Source of the DNA: Tsukamurella pseudospumae
GTDB taxonomy: Bacteria > Actinomycetota > Actinomycetes > Mycobacteriales > Mycobacteriaceae
Assembly: GCF_001575205.1 (NCBI RefSeq)
Contig: NZ_LSRE01000003.1
Coordinates: forward strand, 38,699 to 102,698
DNA: 64,000 bases
Direction: 5' to 3'
Below, piece by piece: positions 28,407 to 39,237 of the stretch; positions within the stretch are counted from its first letter, which is position 1; each line of letters begins with the position of its first letter. The notes below the pieces were generated by a model. The model had not been told where the DNA came from. It did no database searches and was given only the letters and a program-made list of their open reading frames with translations. The translations under genes and the position numbers were made by a program.

Positions 28407-30079
28407 GCCGTCAGGCCGGGGCTCAGGTCGACGGTGACCGTGCCCGTCCCCGAGGCCGGCCGGTCGACGACGGTGCGGATGTCCGGCGGACCGTCGACGG
28501 CGATCGTGCGGGTGGCCCCGTCCTGGCTGACGGTGAGCGTGCCCGTGCCGCCGACGTCGAGGTACACGCGCTGCGCGGTGTACGCCAGGGTGAGGCTCGC
28601 CCCGCTCCCCGCGCGGATGTCCTCCGCGCCGACGGTCCACGTCCCGGCGAGCGCGAAGGTGTTGGGCTGCACCGTCTCCGGGCGGCCGAACACCCGGGTG
28701 CCGACCTCATAGTCGCCGGTCCCGCCGTAGCCCTGCTGCTTCCCGGCGCCGAGGTAGAGCTCGGGCGTGCGGTCGGCGTTACGCGGGGTCGCGTCCGGGA
28801 CGTCGGTCGCGGGCGGCAGGACCGCGCCGGGGTGCGCCGCGAGCAGCAGGGACCGGATCGCCGCCTCGGTCCGGTCGTAGTGCCCCTCACCGAGGGTGAC
28901 CAGCCGGATCGCGCCGGTCGCGTCGACGAGGTAGCCGGCGGGCCAGGCCACGTTGCGGTAAGCCGCCCAGGTCGCGGACCGGTTGTCGACGGCGATCGGG
29001 AAGGTCAGGCCCAGCTTGCGCGCGCCCGCGGTCACGTTGCCGACGTCGTGCTCGAAGGCGTACTCGGGCGTGTGCACGCCGATCACCTCGAAGCCGAGGT
29101 CGCGGTAGTTCTTCCACCAGGCCTCGGCGTGCGGCAGCTCGCGCTGGCAGTTGATGCAGGAATAGGCCCAGAAGTCGACGAGCACGACCTTGCCGCGCAG
29201 CCCGTCCATCGTGCGGGGCGCGCCGCCGATCCACGGGTCGATGCCCGCGAACTCCGGTGCCCGCCCGCAGTCGGCGAGCTGCGCCGTTCCGGTGGAGGCC
29301 GCCTGCTGGCACTGCTGCAGGGACCCCGTGCCGGAGACCCGGGGCGCGATCGCCGCGGCCCCGAGCCGATCGCCGACGGCCTGTGTGTAGTCGGGCACCC
29401 GGCGCTGGATCAGGTCGGTGACGTTCAGCGCCAGCGCGACGGCGAGCGCGATCACCAGTACTCCACCGACGGCGCGGATCGTCCGCTGGCGCCGCTGCAG
29501 TGCCCGGACCCGGTCCGCGAGGCGGTGCCCGGTGAGCGCGATGGCCAGCAGCGGGATCGCAGTGCCCACGGCGAACGCCGCGGTGAGCACCAGTGTGCGC
29601 GGGCCGATGGTGTCCGTCGCGCCGGCCAGGGCGATCGCCGCGAGGACCGGGCCGGCGCACGGCACGTACACCGCGCCGAGCGCGACGCCCAGCGCGAAGC
29701 CGCCCGCGGCACCGTCGCCCCGCAATCCCGGGACGCGCTGCGGAAGTCGGGCGAAGGGCCGCTCGAGCAGGCGCTCCAGCGGCGGGACCAGCATGGCAGC
29801 GCCGAGCAGGAGCAGAGCACCGATGCCCACCCAGCGGATCAGTCCGGTGGGCAGGTGCAGGAGCGAGAGGACGACGGTGCCGAACAGCGTGAACAGCGAG
29901 AAGCTCAGGACCAGGCCGGCCACGATCGCGACCGGGCGGGCCCGGGAGGTGGGGGCACCGTCGGGCCCGGTCCCGGCGCTACCGAGCAGGACGACCGGGA
30001 GCACGGGGAGCACGCAGGGCGAGACTCCCGCGAGGACGCCGCCGACCAGTCCGACCAGCGGCAGCGCGAGGTCGGTCAC
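28385..30079 (-). CDS. dipZ: CcdA-TlpA fusion thiol-disulfide carrier (DipZ-like)
   Basis: 564 residues from a GTG. The N-terminal ~240 residues are a CcdA/DsbD-type membrane domain with conserved Cys in VSPCVLPVLP and YVPCAGPVLA. A periplasmic TlpA/thioredoxin domain follows with the active site CINC (Cys308 and Cys311) in FWAYSCINCQRELP. The last ~140 residues form a beta-rich domain (VNVGGT-like repeats, YLDVGGTGTLTVS) as in mycobacterial DipZ. It carries reducing power across the membrane to secreted thiols. Its start is one base after the stop of a small Cys-rich secreted protein, so the two are translationally coupled. Confidence 0.9.
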   Translation of the reverse strand: MTDLALPLVGLVGGVLAGVSPCVLPVLPVVLLGSAGTGPDGAPTSRARPVAIVAGLVLSFSLFTLFGTVVLSLLHLPTGLIRWVGIGALLLLGAAMLVPPLERLLERPFARLPQRVPGLRGDGAAGGFALGVALGAVYVPCAGPVLAAIALAGATDTIGPRTLVLTAAFAVGTAIPLLAIALTGHRLADRVRALQRRQRTIRAVGGVLVIALAVALALNVTDLIQRRVPDYTQAVGDRLGAAAIAPRVSGTGSLQQCQQAASTGTAQLADCGRAPEFAGIDPWIGGAPRTMDGLRGKVVLVDFWAYSCINCQRELPHAEAWWKNYRDLGFEVIGVHTPEYAFEHDVGNVTAGARKLGLTFPIAVDNRSATWAAYRNVAWPAGYLVDATGAIRLVTLGEGHYDRTEAAIRSLLLAAHPGAVLPPATDVPDATPRNADRTPELYLGAGKQQGYGGTGDYEVGTRVFGRPETVQPNTFALAGTWTVGAEDIRAGSGASLTLAYTAQRVYLDVGGTGTLTVSQDGATRTIAVDGPPDIRTVVDRPASGTGTVTVDLSPGLTAYSFTFG

Positions 30080-30080
30080 G

Positions 30081-30347
30081 TCACCAGGTGGTCCCGTTCA
30101 TGCCCGGGATCACGCAGTGCCCCCACTTGTCGACGCGACCGATGATCATCATGTCGTAGCCCGTGCAGTTGGAGTTGATCGTCGCGCAGGTGTGGACCGA
30201 GGTGATCACCTTGTTCTCACCGGGCTTGCCGCAGTGGGAACCGACGGGTGGCTGTGCGGGCGGCGGATCGGCCGACGCCGTCCCGCCGCTGCCGAACAAC
30301 GCGGCCGCGCACGCCGCGACCGCGAAGATCCGTACTGATCGCTTCAT
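30081..30347 (-). CDS. Small secreted cysteine-rich protein
   Basis: 88 residues. The ATG at 30345-30347 has CAGGAGGT 7 bases upstream, an excellent ribosome site; the frame runs further up but without one. A signal peptide (MKRSVRIFAVAACAAALFGS, cleavage near ASA-DPP) is followed by a short Pro-rich stretch and a ~55-residue mature domain with four cysteines (HCGKPG, HTCATI, SNCTGY, GHCVIPG). I do not recognise a family. Its stop is one base from the dipZ start, so the mature protein, probably with two disulfides, is a candidate DipZ client. Confidence 0.75.
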   Translation of the reverse strand: MKRSVRIFAVAACAAALFGSGGTASADPPPAQPPVGSHCGKPGENKVITSVHTCATINSNCTGYDMMIIGRVDKWGHCVIPGMNGTTW

Positions 30348-30480
30348 CGAGCACCTCCTGTGAGGCCCCCACGTCCAGTGCTGATCGTAACGCCGCGCAC
30401 CGGCTGCGCGACACCCCATTTCACCCGATTTCCGCAGGTCACATCCTGTACGCGTACGCACTGTCGAGTGCCGTCCTGTG

Positions 30481-30554
30481 CGCCCCCGGCAGGAATCGAA
30501 CCTGCGACCTAGAGATTAGAAGGCTCTTGCTCTATCCAACTGAGCTACGGAGGC
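30481..30554 (-). tRNA. tRNA-Arg (anticodon UCU)
   Basis: Read on the minus strand, it begins GCCTCCG and ends CGGGGGC plus discriminator G, a 7-base acceptor stem with one T-G pair. The D arm is GCTC..GAGC, the anticodon loop CTTCTAA gives UCU, and the T arm is GCAGG TTCGATT CCTGC. The last anticodon-stem pair (C with T) is mismatched. No CCA is encoded. Confidence 0.93.
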
Positions 30555-30616
30555 TGGTGGTGCGGTGGTCATCCTATCGGCAACCTCCCATGTCACTGAG
30601 TCGTGCATCGACATGA

Positions 30617-30634
30617 TGTGCAACTAGTTGCATA
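30617..30634. promoter_or_regulatory. Palindromic operator upstream of the PadR gene
   Basis: TGCAACTAGTTGCA (30619-30632) is a perfect 14-base palindrome, extended with one mismatch by AT on each side. It lies 31 bases before the PadR start, the expected place for autoregulation of the padR and reductase operon. Confidence 0.65.
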
Positions 30635-30663
30635 TTTGTCGAGGCGACGGTAGCGTCGACAGC

Positions 30664-31218
30664 GTGGCCCTCGAACACGCACTGCTCGTCTCCCTGAGCG
30701 AGCGCTCGGGCACCGGGTACCAGCTCACCCGGCGCTTCGACCGCTCGATCGGGCACTGGTGGCGGGCCTCGCACCAGCAGATCTACAAGACGCTGGCGCG
30801 GATGTCCGAGAACGGCCTCGTCACCTACGTCGAACAGGCGCAGGACGGTAAGCCGGACAAGAAGGTCTACACGATCACCGACACCGGGCGGAAGACGCTG
30901 TCGGAATGGATCCGCACCCCGGGGAAGGATTCGACGGACCGGCGCGAGCTGGCCACCAGGATCCGGGGCGCGGCACCGTCGGACCTGCCCGACCTGGCGA
31001 ACGAGGTCCGGCGCGTCCGGGACCTGCACGCCGAGCGGGCCGAACTCTTCCGCACGCTCGAGAGCCGCGACTACCCGACCCCGGCCATCCTCACGGGCAC
31101 GGAGCTGCAGCAGTACCTCGTACTGCGCGGCGGCGTGCTGTCCGAACAGGGCACCGTCGACTGGCTCGACGAGGTCCTTCGAGCCCTACCCAGCCCAAGC
31201 CCTGAATCAGCGGATTAA
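30664..31218 (+). CDS. PadR family transcriptional regulator
   Basis: 184 residues from a GTG at 30664; a longer start at 30628 would overlap the operator. The N-terminal winged helix reads ALEHALLVSLSERSGTGYQL and IGHWWRASHQQIYKTLARM, with the wing DGKPDKKVYTITDTG typical of PadR. The C-terminal ~80 residues form the Vir_act-like dimer helices. It is 9 bases ahead of the dienoyl-CoA-reductase-like gene, which it probably represses until an aromatic or enoyl ligand binds. Confidence 0.88.
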   Translation: MALEHALLVSLSERSGTGYQLTRRFDRSIGHWWRASHQQIYKTLARMSENGLVTYVEQAQDGKPDKKVYTITDTGRKTLSEWIRTPGKDSTDRRELATRIRGAAPSDLPDLANEVRRVRDLHAERAELFRTLESRDYPTPAILTGTELQQYLVLRGGVLSEQGTVDWLDEVLRALPSPSPESAD

Positions 31219-33258
<2,040 letters not shown>

Positions 33259-33291
33259 CGCGGCGGACGAGCGCCTCGGCCTCCGCGGCGG

Positions 33292-33690
33292 TCAGCCGGC
33301 CGCGCGTCCCGACAGCCGGACGGGGCGCACCGCGATCTTCACGCGGTGCGCCGCGTCCTCCGGGACGTGCGGCCCCTCGCCGTAGTGCTCCGACAAGCGC
33401 GAATGGAAGGAGCCCGTGGGGTCGGGCTCGATCCGCTCGACCCGGCCGCGTACCTCGAGGTAGTTCTGCGGGTTCGCGGGGTCCGCAACGGCGATCGCGA
33501 CCCGCGGCTCGTGCTGCAGATTCCGGGACTTCTGCCGGGTGTCGGTGTGGGAGAACCAGATCAGTCCGTCCTCGAACAGGAACCACATCGGGTTGACCTG
33601 GGGCGCGCCGTCCGGGCGGACCGTCGCGAGGTCGACGATCAGCGGGCGTTCGAGGAGCGCGCGGGCGGAGTCCGGGATCGGTACGGTCAC
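33292..33690 (-). CDS. Pyridoxamine-phosphate-oxidase-fold protein (PPOX class, probably F420-dependent)
   Basis: 132 residues from a GTG. A split-barrel flavin-type fold: LATVRPDGAPQVNPMWFLFEDGLIWF, TRQKSRNLQHEPRVAIAV and YLEVRGRVERI are the three typical strands. This resembles the small TIGR03618-like PPOX proteins of actinobacteria, several of which bind F420. It overlaps the doxX stop by 4 bases (GTGA), so it is read from the same iron-box-linked transcript. Confidence 0.8.
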   Translation of the reverse strand: MTVPIPDSARALLERPLIVDLATVRPDGAPQVNPMWFLFEDGLIWFSHTDTRQKSRNLQHEPRVAIAVADPANPQNYLEVRGRVERIEPDPTGSFHSRLSEHYGEGPHVPEDAAHRVKIAVRPVRLSGRAAG

Positions 33691-34145
33691 ACCGCAGACT
33701 CTGCCTCATCCTTCTGGTCGGCACGGTCCGACGGAGCCTTTGCCTCAGCCCGATCGCCGCCCCGGAGGCGGCCGATCACGGCGTCGACACTGATCGAACC
33801 GGCACCGGTGAAGGCGAACAACAGCAGCACCCAGCAGTACAGGACCGACAGCTCACCGTCGTTCGCGAGCGGAGACAGCCCGTCGCCGGCGTGGAACGCG
33901 AAGTACGCGTACGCCATGGAGCCCGAGGCGATGATCGCGGCGGGACGGGTGAGTGCGCCGACGGCGATGAGCAGGCCGCCGACGAGCTGGATAGCTGCGC
34001 CCCACCAACTGGGCCACGCGAAGACATCCGGGCTCGACCGGCGGCCGTCGAGGAAGCCCCAGAACGTGGCGGCGCCGTGGAGCGCGAAGAGCACGCCCGT
34101 CACGATCCGGAGTGCGGACAGGTAGTACGGGGCCCAGCGGTTCAT
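33687..34145 (-). CDS. DoxX family membrane protein
   Basis: 152 residues from the ATG at 34143-34145. Four hydrophobic segments: YYLSALRIVTGVLFALHGAA, WWGAAIQLVGGLLIAVGAL, AAIIASGSMAYAYFAFHA and LYCWVLLLFAFTGAG. A charged tail follows. DoxX proteins are small redox-linked membrane proteins; in mycobacteria one works with superoxide dismutase and SseA. An iron box overlaps the promoter region 23 bases upstream, so it is likely induced when iron is scarce. The PPOX-fold gene is coupled downstream. Confidence 0.85.
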   Translation of the reverse strand: MNRWAPYYLSALRIVTGVLFALHGAATFWGFLDGRRSSPDVFAWPSWWGAAIQLVGGLLIAVGALTRPAAIIASGSMAYAYFAFHAGDGLSPLANDGELSVLYCWVLLLFAFTGAGSISVDAVIGRLRGGDRAEAKAPSDRADQKDEAESAV

Positions 34146-34167
34146 GTCTTCCACCTTCAGCAAGAAT

Positions 34168-34186
34168 ATTGGCGAGGCTAACCTAA
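34168..34186 (-). promoter_or_regulatory. IdeR/DtxR-type iron box upstream of doxX
   Basis: Read on the minus strand the site begins TTAGGTTAGCCT and matches TWAGGTWAGSCTWACCTWA at 15 of 19 positions. The left half is perfect and the right half weak. It lies 23 bases before the doxX ATG and between divergent genes, so the short-chain dehydrogenase could also be affected. Confidence 0.6.
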
Positions 34187-34332
34187 TAGCAGCCCTTCGA
34201 GTGCGCCACTCGAAGCGCGTCTTCGCAGGTCCAGCGTGCGCGAATCTCCCCCGCGACCCGCTCTTACTCGGGGCGTCACAGTGCGGTCTTCGCGATATCA
34301 CGTCGTCCATGCCCTCCCGTACCATCTCCCCC

Positions 34333-35139
34333 ATGCCAGTACCCGCACCCCATCAGTCCGCCCGCGCCGTCGTCACCGGCGGCTCCTCCGGCATCGGTGT
34401 CGCCCTCGCGACGGAGCTCGCCCGCCGTGGCCACTCGGTGATCCTCGTCGCCCGCAGCACCGGCCCCATGGAGGAGCTGGCCACGAAACTGCGCGCCGAT
34501 TTCGGCGTCGAGGCCGAGGTCCGCGGCGTCGACCTGTCCGACCACGCCGCCCGTGGCGTGCTCTGCGAGGAGCTCGCTTCGCGCGAGATCTCCATCCTCT
34601 GCAACAACGCCGGCACCGCGACGTTCGGCCGCGTCATCGACCTCGACTTCGACTACGAGCGCGCCCAGCTGGAGCTCAACGCGAACGCAGTGCACGATCT
34701 GACGCTGGCCGTGCTGCCGCAGATGGTCAAGCGCGGCAACGGCGGCATCATGATCACCGGCTCCGCGGCCGGCAACATGCCCATCCCGAACAACGCCACC
34801 TACGCCGCGTCGAAGGCCTTCGCCAACACCTTCTCCGAGTCGCTGCGTGGCGAACTGAAGAACACCGGCGTGCACGTCACCCTGCTGGCCCCCGGCCCTG
34901 TGCGCACCGAGCTCCCCGACCCGGCGGACCGCTCGACGGTCGAGAAGGTCGTCCCCGAGTTCCTGTGGGTCAACACCGAGTACACCGCTCGGGTCACCCT
35001 CGACGCGCTGGAGCGCAACAAGATGCGCGTGGTCCCCGGGCTGCTGTCCAAGGGCATGTCCATGGCGGGCCACTACACGCCGCGCGCGATCATGGCGCCG
35101 ATCGTCGGGCAGATGTACAAGAAGCTCGCCGGGAACTGA
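34333..35139 (+). CDS. Short-chain dehydrogenase/reductase
   Basis: 268 residues from the ATG at 34333; an in-frame ATG at 34309 is an alternative, and neither has a ribosome site, so the mRNA may be leaderless. TGGSSGIG is the NAD(P) motif, NNAG follows strand 4, and the catalytic YxxxK is Tyr157/Lys161 in YAASK. VARS after strand 2 suggests NADPH. It belongs to the YqjQ/DltE-like SDR branch that often handles acyl or keto lipids, but the substrate cannot be told. It is followed after 8 bases by a small membrane protein gene. Confidence 0.85.
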   Translation: MPVPAPHQSARAVVTGGSSGIGVALATELARRGHSVILVARSTGPMEELATKLRADFGVEAEVRGVDLSDHAARGVLCEELASREISILCNNAGTATFGRVIDLDFDYERAQLELNANAVHDLTLAVLPQMVKRGNGGIMITGSAAGNMPIPNNATYAASKAFANTFSESLRGELKNTGVHVTLLAPGPVRTELPDPADRSTVEKVVPEFLWVNTEYTARVTLDALERNKMRVVPGLLSKGMSMAGHYTPRAIMAPIVGQMYKKLAGN

Positions 35140-35147
35140 GGCAGCCG

Positions 35148-35687
35148 ATGGATCCCCGGCTGCCGGAACGGTCCTTTCCTGCGCTGCAGCACTACTGGGT
35201 GGCCGACCAGCGGTCGAGGGCAGACCTCACCAGGTCGGTGCAGAGCGCGATGCTGTGGAATGCGGCTGCCTGGGTGCTCTACGCACTCGTCGCAGTCCTC
35301 GTCGTTCTCCAGTTCCTCCTCTCCGTGGTGCTCGGTGTTTTCGCACTGACCGTGTTCGCATTCGTGTTCGGGACGATGTTCGTGGGAGCCCACTGGTACA
35401 TCAAGCGCGCCGTCGGGGCGATGGTTCCGCTGGGCGCCACCTGGGCGTCGGGCTTCGGGCCCGACTCTCTCGTCCTCGTGAGTCCCATGGCGACGTCCGT
35501 GCTGGACTACTCCGCCATCGTGTCCGCTCGGCGGGCGGGTGCCGTCGTCATCTGCCGACTCAAGGGAGACGCGATGTACGAGATCATCCCGGGAATCCTC
35601 GTCCCCGACCAGGAGCTGCACGCGCTGCGCAGCCGGATCTCGGCGAGACAGTCCCCGCCGAACCCTCCCGAGCCCGCCCCGCACTGA
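35148..35687 (+). CDS. Membrane protein with YcxB-like C-terminal part, unknown function
   Basis: 179 residues, ATG 8 bases after the SDR stop, so probably cotranscribed. Two adjoining membrane helices (about residues 37-80: NAAAWVLYALVAVLVVLQFL then VVLGVFALTVFAFVF) follow a polar N-terminus. The C-terminal ~80 residues (LDYSAIVSARRAGAVVICRL and IIPGILVPDQELHALRS) resemble the YcxB-like domain found in several small membrane proteins. Its function is unknown. The stop codon's A is the first base of a large palindromic terminator. Confidence 0.7.
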   Translation: MDPRLPERSFPALQHYWVADQRSRADLTRSVQSAMLWNAAAWVLYALVAVLVVLQFLLSVVLGVFALTVFAFVFGTMFVGAHWYIKRAVGAMVPLGATWASGFGPDSLVLVSPMATSVLDYSAIVSARRAGAVVICRLKGDAMYEIIPGILVPDQELHALRSRISARQSPPNPPEPAPH

Positions 35688-35742
35688 AAAAAGTCCGGTC
35701 ATTCGTCTCCAGGATCCTGGAGACGAATGACCGGACTTTTTT
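35687..35742. terminator. 56-base perfect palindromic bidirectional terminator
   Basis: The arm AAAAAAGTCCGGTCATTCGT plus TCTCCAGGA is followed directly by its exact reverse complement, ending TTTTTT. Twenty-eight bases pair with no spacer, centred on AGGATCCT. A-run and T-run on either side make it a textbook terminator in both directions, between the membrane protein gene and the convergent HerA-like gene. Confidence 0.92.
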
Positions 35743-35754
35743 CGGCGCGCTCGC

Positions 35755-37302
35755 TCAGCGGCGTCGCTTCGTACCGAAGATGCTGCGGGAGAGCTCACGA
35801 CCGGCAGCGGAGGCGGCCGAGCGCAGGAAGGACTTCACGGCGGGGTTGCCCATGACGTCCGACACCCAGCCCGGGTCCTCCTCCTGCTTCTTGGGCGCGG
35901 GCGGGGGCGGCGGCGCCTGCTCGGCCGGCGCGTTCTCCTGCTGCGCCTGCTGGGCGTTCTGCGCGAGCTTCTCGAACGCCGAGAGGTTGTCCACGGTCTG
36001 CGAGTACTTCGCCCACAGCGGCGAGGCCTGCGCGGCCGAGCGGATGGCATCGTCGCCGATCGCGGACATGAGGGAACGCGGGGCGCGCAACCGGGTCCAC
36101 GCGACCGGCGTGGGCGCCCCCTTGTCGGAGAGGACCGTGACGATCGCCTCGCCGATGCCGAGGCTGGTCAGGGCCTCGTCGAGCTTGTAGGCAGGCGAGG
36201 TCGGGTAGGTCTTGACCGTCTTGGACAGCGCGGCCTGGTCCTCGGGGGTGAAGGCGCGCAGCGCGTGCTGGATGCGGGCGCCGAGCTGGCTGAGCACCGG
36301 GTTCGGGATGTCGGTGGGCAGCTGCGAGCAGAAGAACACGCCCACGCCCTTCGAGCGGATCAGCTTGACCGTCTGCTCCACCTGGTCCTTGAAGGCCTTG
36401 CTGGCGTCGGCGAAGAGCAGGTGCGCCTCGTCGAAGATGAAGACGAGCTTCGGCTTGTCGAGGTCGCCGGCCTCGGGCAGGTAGTCGAACAGGTCGGCCA
36501 GGACCCACATGAGGAAGGTCGAGAACAGCGTGGGTCGCGCGGCCTGGTCGCCGAGCTCGAACAGCGTGACGACGCCCTGGCCGCCGGCGGTGCGGATGAG
36601 GTCGCCCATGTCGATCTCGGGCTCGCCGAAGAAGGTGTCACCGCCCTCCGCCTCGAGGTTGACCAGGGCGCGCAGGATCACGCCCGCGGTCTGCTTGCTG
36701 ACGCCGCCGATGCCCTCGAGATCCGCCTTGCCCTCGGCGGAGGTGAGGTACGCGATGACCGAGCGCAGGTCCTTGAGGTCGAGCAGCTCGAGCTGGTTCT
36801 GGTCGGCCCAGTGGAAGATGAGGCCGAGCGTCGACTCCTGGGTGGCATTGAGTCCCAGCACCTTCGACAGCAGGATCGGGCCGAAGGAGGAGATGGTCGC
36901 GCGGATCGGGACGCCGACACCGTTCGTGCCGAGGGAGACGAACTCCGTCGGCACGTTGGCCGGCTTCCAGTCGTCGCCGGTGTCGGCGGCGCGCGCGGTG
37001 GTCTTGTCGTTCGCCTCGCCGGGCTTGGACAGACCCGCGAGGTCGCCCTTGATGTCGGCGAGCACGACGGGCACGCCGTTGGCGGACAGCTGCTCGACGA
37101 TGAGCTGCAGCGTCTTCGTCTTACCGGTACCGGTGGCGCCCGCGACGAGACCGTGCCGGTTCATCATCGCCAGGGGGATCCGCACCTTCGCGGACGGGTC
37201 GACGGTGCCGTCCACCAGGACGGTGCCGAGCTCCAGCGCGGGGCCCGAGAATTCGTAGCCGGCCGCGATGGTCTGCGCCGGGGAGTTCGCGTTGTCAGTC
37301 AC
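35755..37302 (-). CDS. HerA-like ATPase (DUF853 / YjgR family)
   Basis: 515 residues from a GTG. The Walker A motif is [10 protein letters not shown] (Lys61) and Walker B is [32 protein letters not shown] is the sensor region. This is the DUF853/YjgR family of hexameric HerA/FtsK-like ATPases. Their cellular task is not established. The last ~90 residues are low-complexity (a Gln/Ala run, then [10 protein letters not shown]) and end in a basic tail GTKRRR. No nuclease (NurA) or other partner is adjacent. It stands alone between a strong terminator and a PPOX-fold gene. Confidence 0.85.
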   Translation of the reverse strand: MTDNANSPAQTIAAGYEFSGPALELGTVLVDGTVDPSAKVRIPLAMMNRHGLVAGATGTGKTKTLQLIVEQLSANGVPVVLADIKGDLAGLSKPGEANDKTTARAADTGDDWKPANVPTEFVSLGTNGVGVPIRATISSFGPILLSKVLGLNATQESTLGLIFHWADQNQLELLDLKDLRSVIAYLTSAEGKADLEGIGGVSKQTAGVILRALVNLEAEGGDTFFGEPEIDMGDLIRTAGGQGVVTLFELGDQAARPTLFSTFLMWVLADLFDYLPEAGDLDKPKLVFIFDEAHLLFADASKAFKDQVEQTVKLIRSKGVGVFFCSQLPTDIPNPVLSQLGARIQHALRAFTPEDQAALSKTVKTYPTSPAYKLDEALTSLGIGEAIVTVLSDKGAPTPVAWTRLRAPRSLMSAIGDDAIRSAAQASPLWAKYSQTVDNLSAFEKLAQNAQQAQQENAPAEQAPPPPPAPKKQEEDPGWVSDVMGNPAVKSFLRSAASAAGRELSRSIFGTKRRR

Positions 37303-37329
37303 GGGGGAAACACTAGCGTGAGACCTGGG

Positions 37330-38337
37330 TCAATAGAGGTTCTGGCGGTAGTCGAGGTCGACTCCGGCCCGCATGACCCGTTCGTTCGCCACGGCCCGCA
37401 ACACTCGCGCACCGACGCCGCCGGTCGTGTTGCGTTTGACATGGTCGGTCCAGACGGCGGACGGGCGCGGCAGGTCCGCGGTGTCCGCATGCCGACCGAG
37501 GTCCCACAACGCCGCGGCGGCGATCCCCTCGCTCCGAGCCAGCCGCGCACGCGAGACCTCGACGACGACGACCGCCCTCGGCGCCTTCCCGCGTTCGGCG
37601 AGCTGCTCGCGCAGTGCGTGATCGGTGCTGATGGTGGCCGTACCGGTCAGCTCCAACGTCCGGCCGTCGCCGGGGACCAGGGCGAGCAGAGCGACCTCGG
37701 GGTTGGTGACGATGTTGTGCAGGGTGTCGGTGCGTTTGTTGCCGGGGCGGTCGGCGATCGCGACGGTGGTGGGCCCGAGCACGCGCAGGTCACCGGCGGG
37801 GTCGCCGCGAGGGCTGCTATCGGCTCGGCCGTCCTCGTCGCGGGAGCTGATCACCGCGAACGGGGCGGCGGCGAGGAACGCGGCCGCATCCGGTCCGATG
37901 GTGGCGGCGTCGGCCACCGCGGCGGCCGCGCTGGGCGGCGCCGACTGCCAGAGCCCGGAGCGGATCACCGCCTTCCCGCAGTGCAGGTAGGCCTCGAGGA
38001 CCGCGAAGCCGCCGTCGCCGACGGTGCCGTTCACACGGAGCGTCTCGCGCCACCCGGGCACGAGGCCGAGGAGCGAGGCCCCGCCCGCCGCGGCGTCCTC
38101 CGGGATGTCCACGTCGAGCCCCGTCGGCGAGGTCTCCGACGCGAAGCCCGGCGCCCCGCCGAGAAGTGTGGTGCGCTGCACCCCGTCGCGGTCGACGTAG
38201 CCGAGGACCGCCGCGGTGGAGACCGCGAGGATCGTCCGGCAGTGCTCGTCGAGGTGGTCGATCGTCTTGAGCATCATCGCCGAGACGGGCTTCCCGACGG
38301 CTTTTTCGAGCTCCGGCACCGACCCGACTGGATTCAT
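37330..38337 (-). CDS. Pyridoxamine-phosphate-oxidase-like tandem split-barrel protein
   Basis: 335 residues starting at an ATG. The second half has a recognisable PPOX/FMN split barrel: [39 protein letters not shown] and [19 protein letters not shown]. The first half has a similar but more diverged pattern ([19 protein letters not shown]). Two tandem barrels of this kind occur in actinobacterial proteins annotated as pyridoxamine 5'-phosphate oxidase family (MSMEG_1061 type). A cofactor of FMN or F420 is probable. It is divergent from orn with 66 bases between. Confidence 0.75.
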   Translation of the reverse strand: MNPVGSVPELEKAVGKPVSAMMLKTIDHLDEHCRTILAVSTAAVLGYVDRDGVQRTTLLGGAPGFASETSPTGLDVDIPEDAAAGGASLLGLVPGWRETLRVNGTVGDGGFAVLEAYLHCGKAVIRSGLWQSAPPSAAAAVADAATIGPDAAAFLAAAPFAVISSRDEDGRADSSPRGDPAGDLRVLGPTTVAIADRPGNKRTDTLHNIVTNPEVALLALVPGDGRTLELTGTATISTDHALREQLAERGKAPRAVVVVEVSRARLARSEGIAAAALWDLGRHADTADLPRPSAVWTDHVKRNTTGGVGARVLRAVANERVMRAGVDLDYRQNLY

Positions 38338-38403
38338 GAGGCCAGGCTACCCTCGCTGTTCGCTCCGGCCCGGCACCTGACGGCGTTGGCTACGCTGATC
38401 GGC

Positions 38404-39000
38404 GTGGACGACAAACTCGTATGGGTCGATTGTGAGATGACCGGCCTCGACCTGACCTCCGACCGACTCATCGAGATCGCCGCCCTGGTGACCGACGGCG
38501 ACCTGAACGTCCTCGGCGAGGGCGTCGACCTGGTGATCCACGCGGACGACGCAGCGCTCGCGGCCATGCCGCCCGTCGTGCAGGAGATGCACGCCCGCTC
38601 AGGCCTGACCGATGAGGTCCGGGCGTCGACGGTGACCGTGCGCGAGGCCGAGGAGGCCGTGCTCGCCTACCTCCGCGAGCACATCGAGGCGGGCGCCGTG
38701 CCACTCGCGGGCAACTCGATCGCCACCGACCGCCGGTTCATCGCCAAGGAGATGCCGGAACTGGACGGCTTCCTGCACTACCGGATGGTGGACGTCAGCT
38801 CGATCAAGGAGCTGTGCCGGCGCTGGTACCCGCGCATCTACTTCGGCCAGCCCGACAAGGGACTGGCGCACCGCGCGCTCGCGGACATCCGGGAGTCGAT
38901 CCGGGAGCTGAAGTACTACCGCAGCACCGCCTTCGTGCCCGCCCCCGGGCCGTCGACCGAGCAGATCGCGGCGGCCGTCCAGGAGCTCGGCCCGGCCTGA
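38404..39000 (+). CDS. orn: Oligoribonuclease
   Basis: 198 residues from a GTG. A DEDDh exonuclease: [11 protein letters not shown] (Asp9, Glu11), [12 protein letters not shown] with the next Asp, [14 protein letters not shown], and [11 protein letters not shown] with the catalytic His and final Asp. It degrades 2-5-base RNA fragments and pGpG to nucleotides. The order orn then tRNA-His is common in this order of bacteria. The C-terminal ~20 residues extend past the usual end. Confidence 0.95.
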   Translation: MDDKLVWVDCEMTGLDLTSDRLIEIAALVTDGDLNVLGEGVDLVIHADDAALAAMPPVVQEMHARSGLTDEVRASTVTVREAEEAVLAYLREHIEAGAVPLAGNSIATDRRFIAKEMPELDGFLHYRMVDVSSIKELCRRWYPRIYFGQPDKGLAHRALADIRESIRELKYYRSTAFVPAPGPSTEQIAAAVQELGPA

Positions 39001-39100
39001 AACCGCCGGTCACCGCGCTCGACGAGGTGGAGGCCATACCGATTGGATTCCGCCGGAACCGTCGGGTAAAGTTCTTCGAGCCTGGCGATCCCAGGCACCT

Positions 39101-39177
39101 GGTGGGTGTAGTTCAGTTGGTAGAGCACCAGATTGTGATTCTGGCTGTCGCGGGTTCGAGTCCCGTCATCCACCCCA
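39101..39177 (+). tRNA. tRNA-His (anticodon GUG)
   Basis: GTGGGTG pairs with CATCCAC; an extra G at 39101 faces C at 39174, the G-1:C73 pair specific to tRNA-His. The anticodon stem is CCAGA/TCTGG with loop TTGTGAT (GUG). The T arm is GCGGG TTCGAGT CCCGT. CCA is encoded at 39175-39177. Confidence 0.97.
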
Positions 39178-39183
39178 ATCGGT

Positions 39184-39225
39184 GAAGGCCGGTTGATCAG
39201 CAGGAATGCTGGTCGGCCGGCCTTC
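39184..39225 (+). terminator. Hairpin after tRNA-His
   Basis: GAAGGCCGG and CCGGCCTTC form a 9-base outer stem; an inner stem GATCAGCA/TGCTGGTC sits inside. It begins 7 bases after the tRNA end and most likely ends tRNA-His transcription. No long T-run follows. Confidence 0.7.
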
Positions 39226-39237
39226 GTCGTTCGCCAG

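Noticed and set aside
36265..38403. Long plus-strand frame leading into orn
   Set aside because: Antisense to the HerA-like and PPOX-like genes; only the part from 38404 shows conserved sequence.
39101..39177. tRNA-His as an attachment site for the iron cassette
   Set aside because: The tRNA 3' end is not repeated at the other side of the cassette; the shared repeat is acetyltransferase sequence instead.
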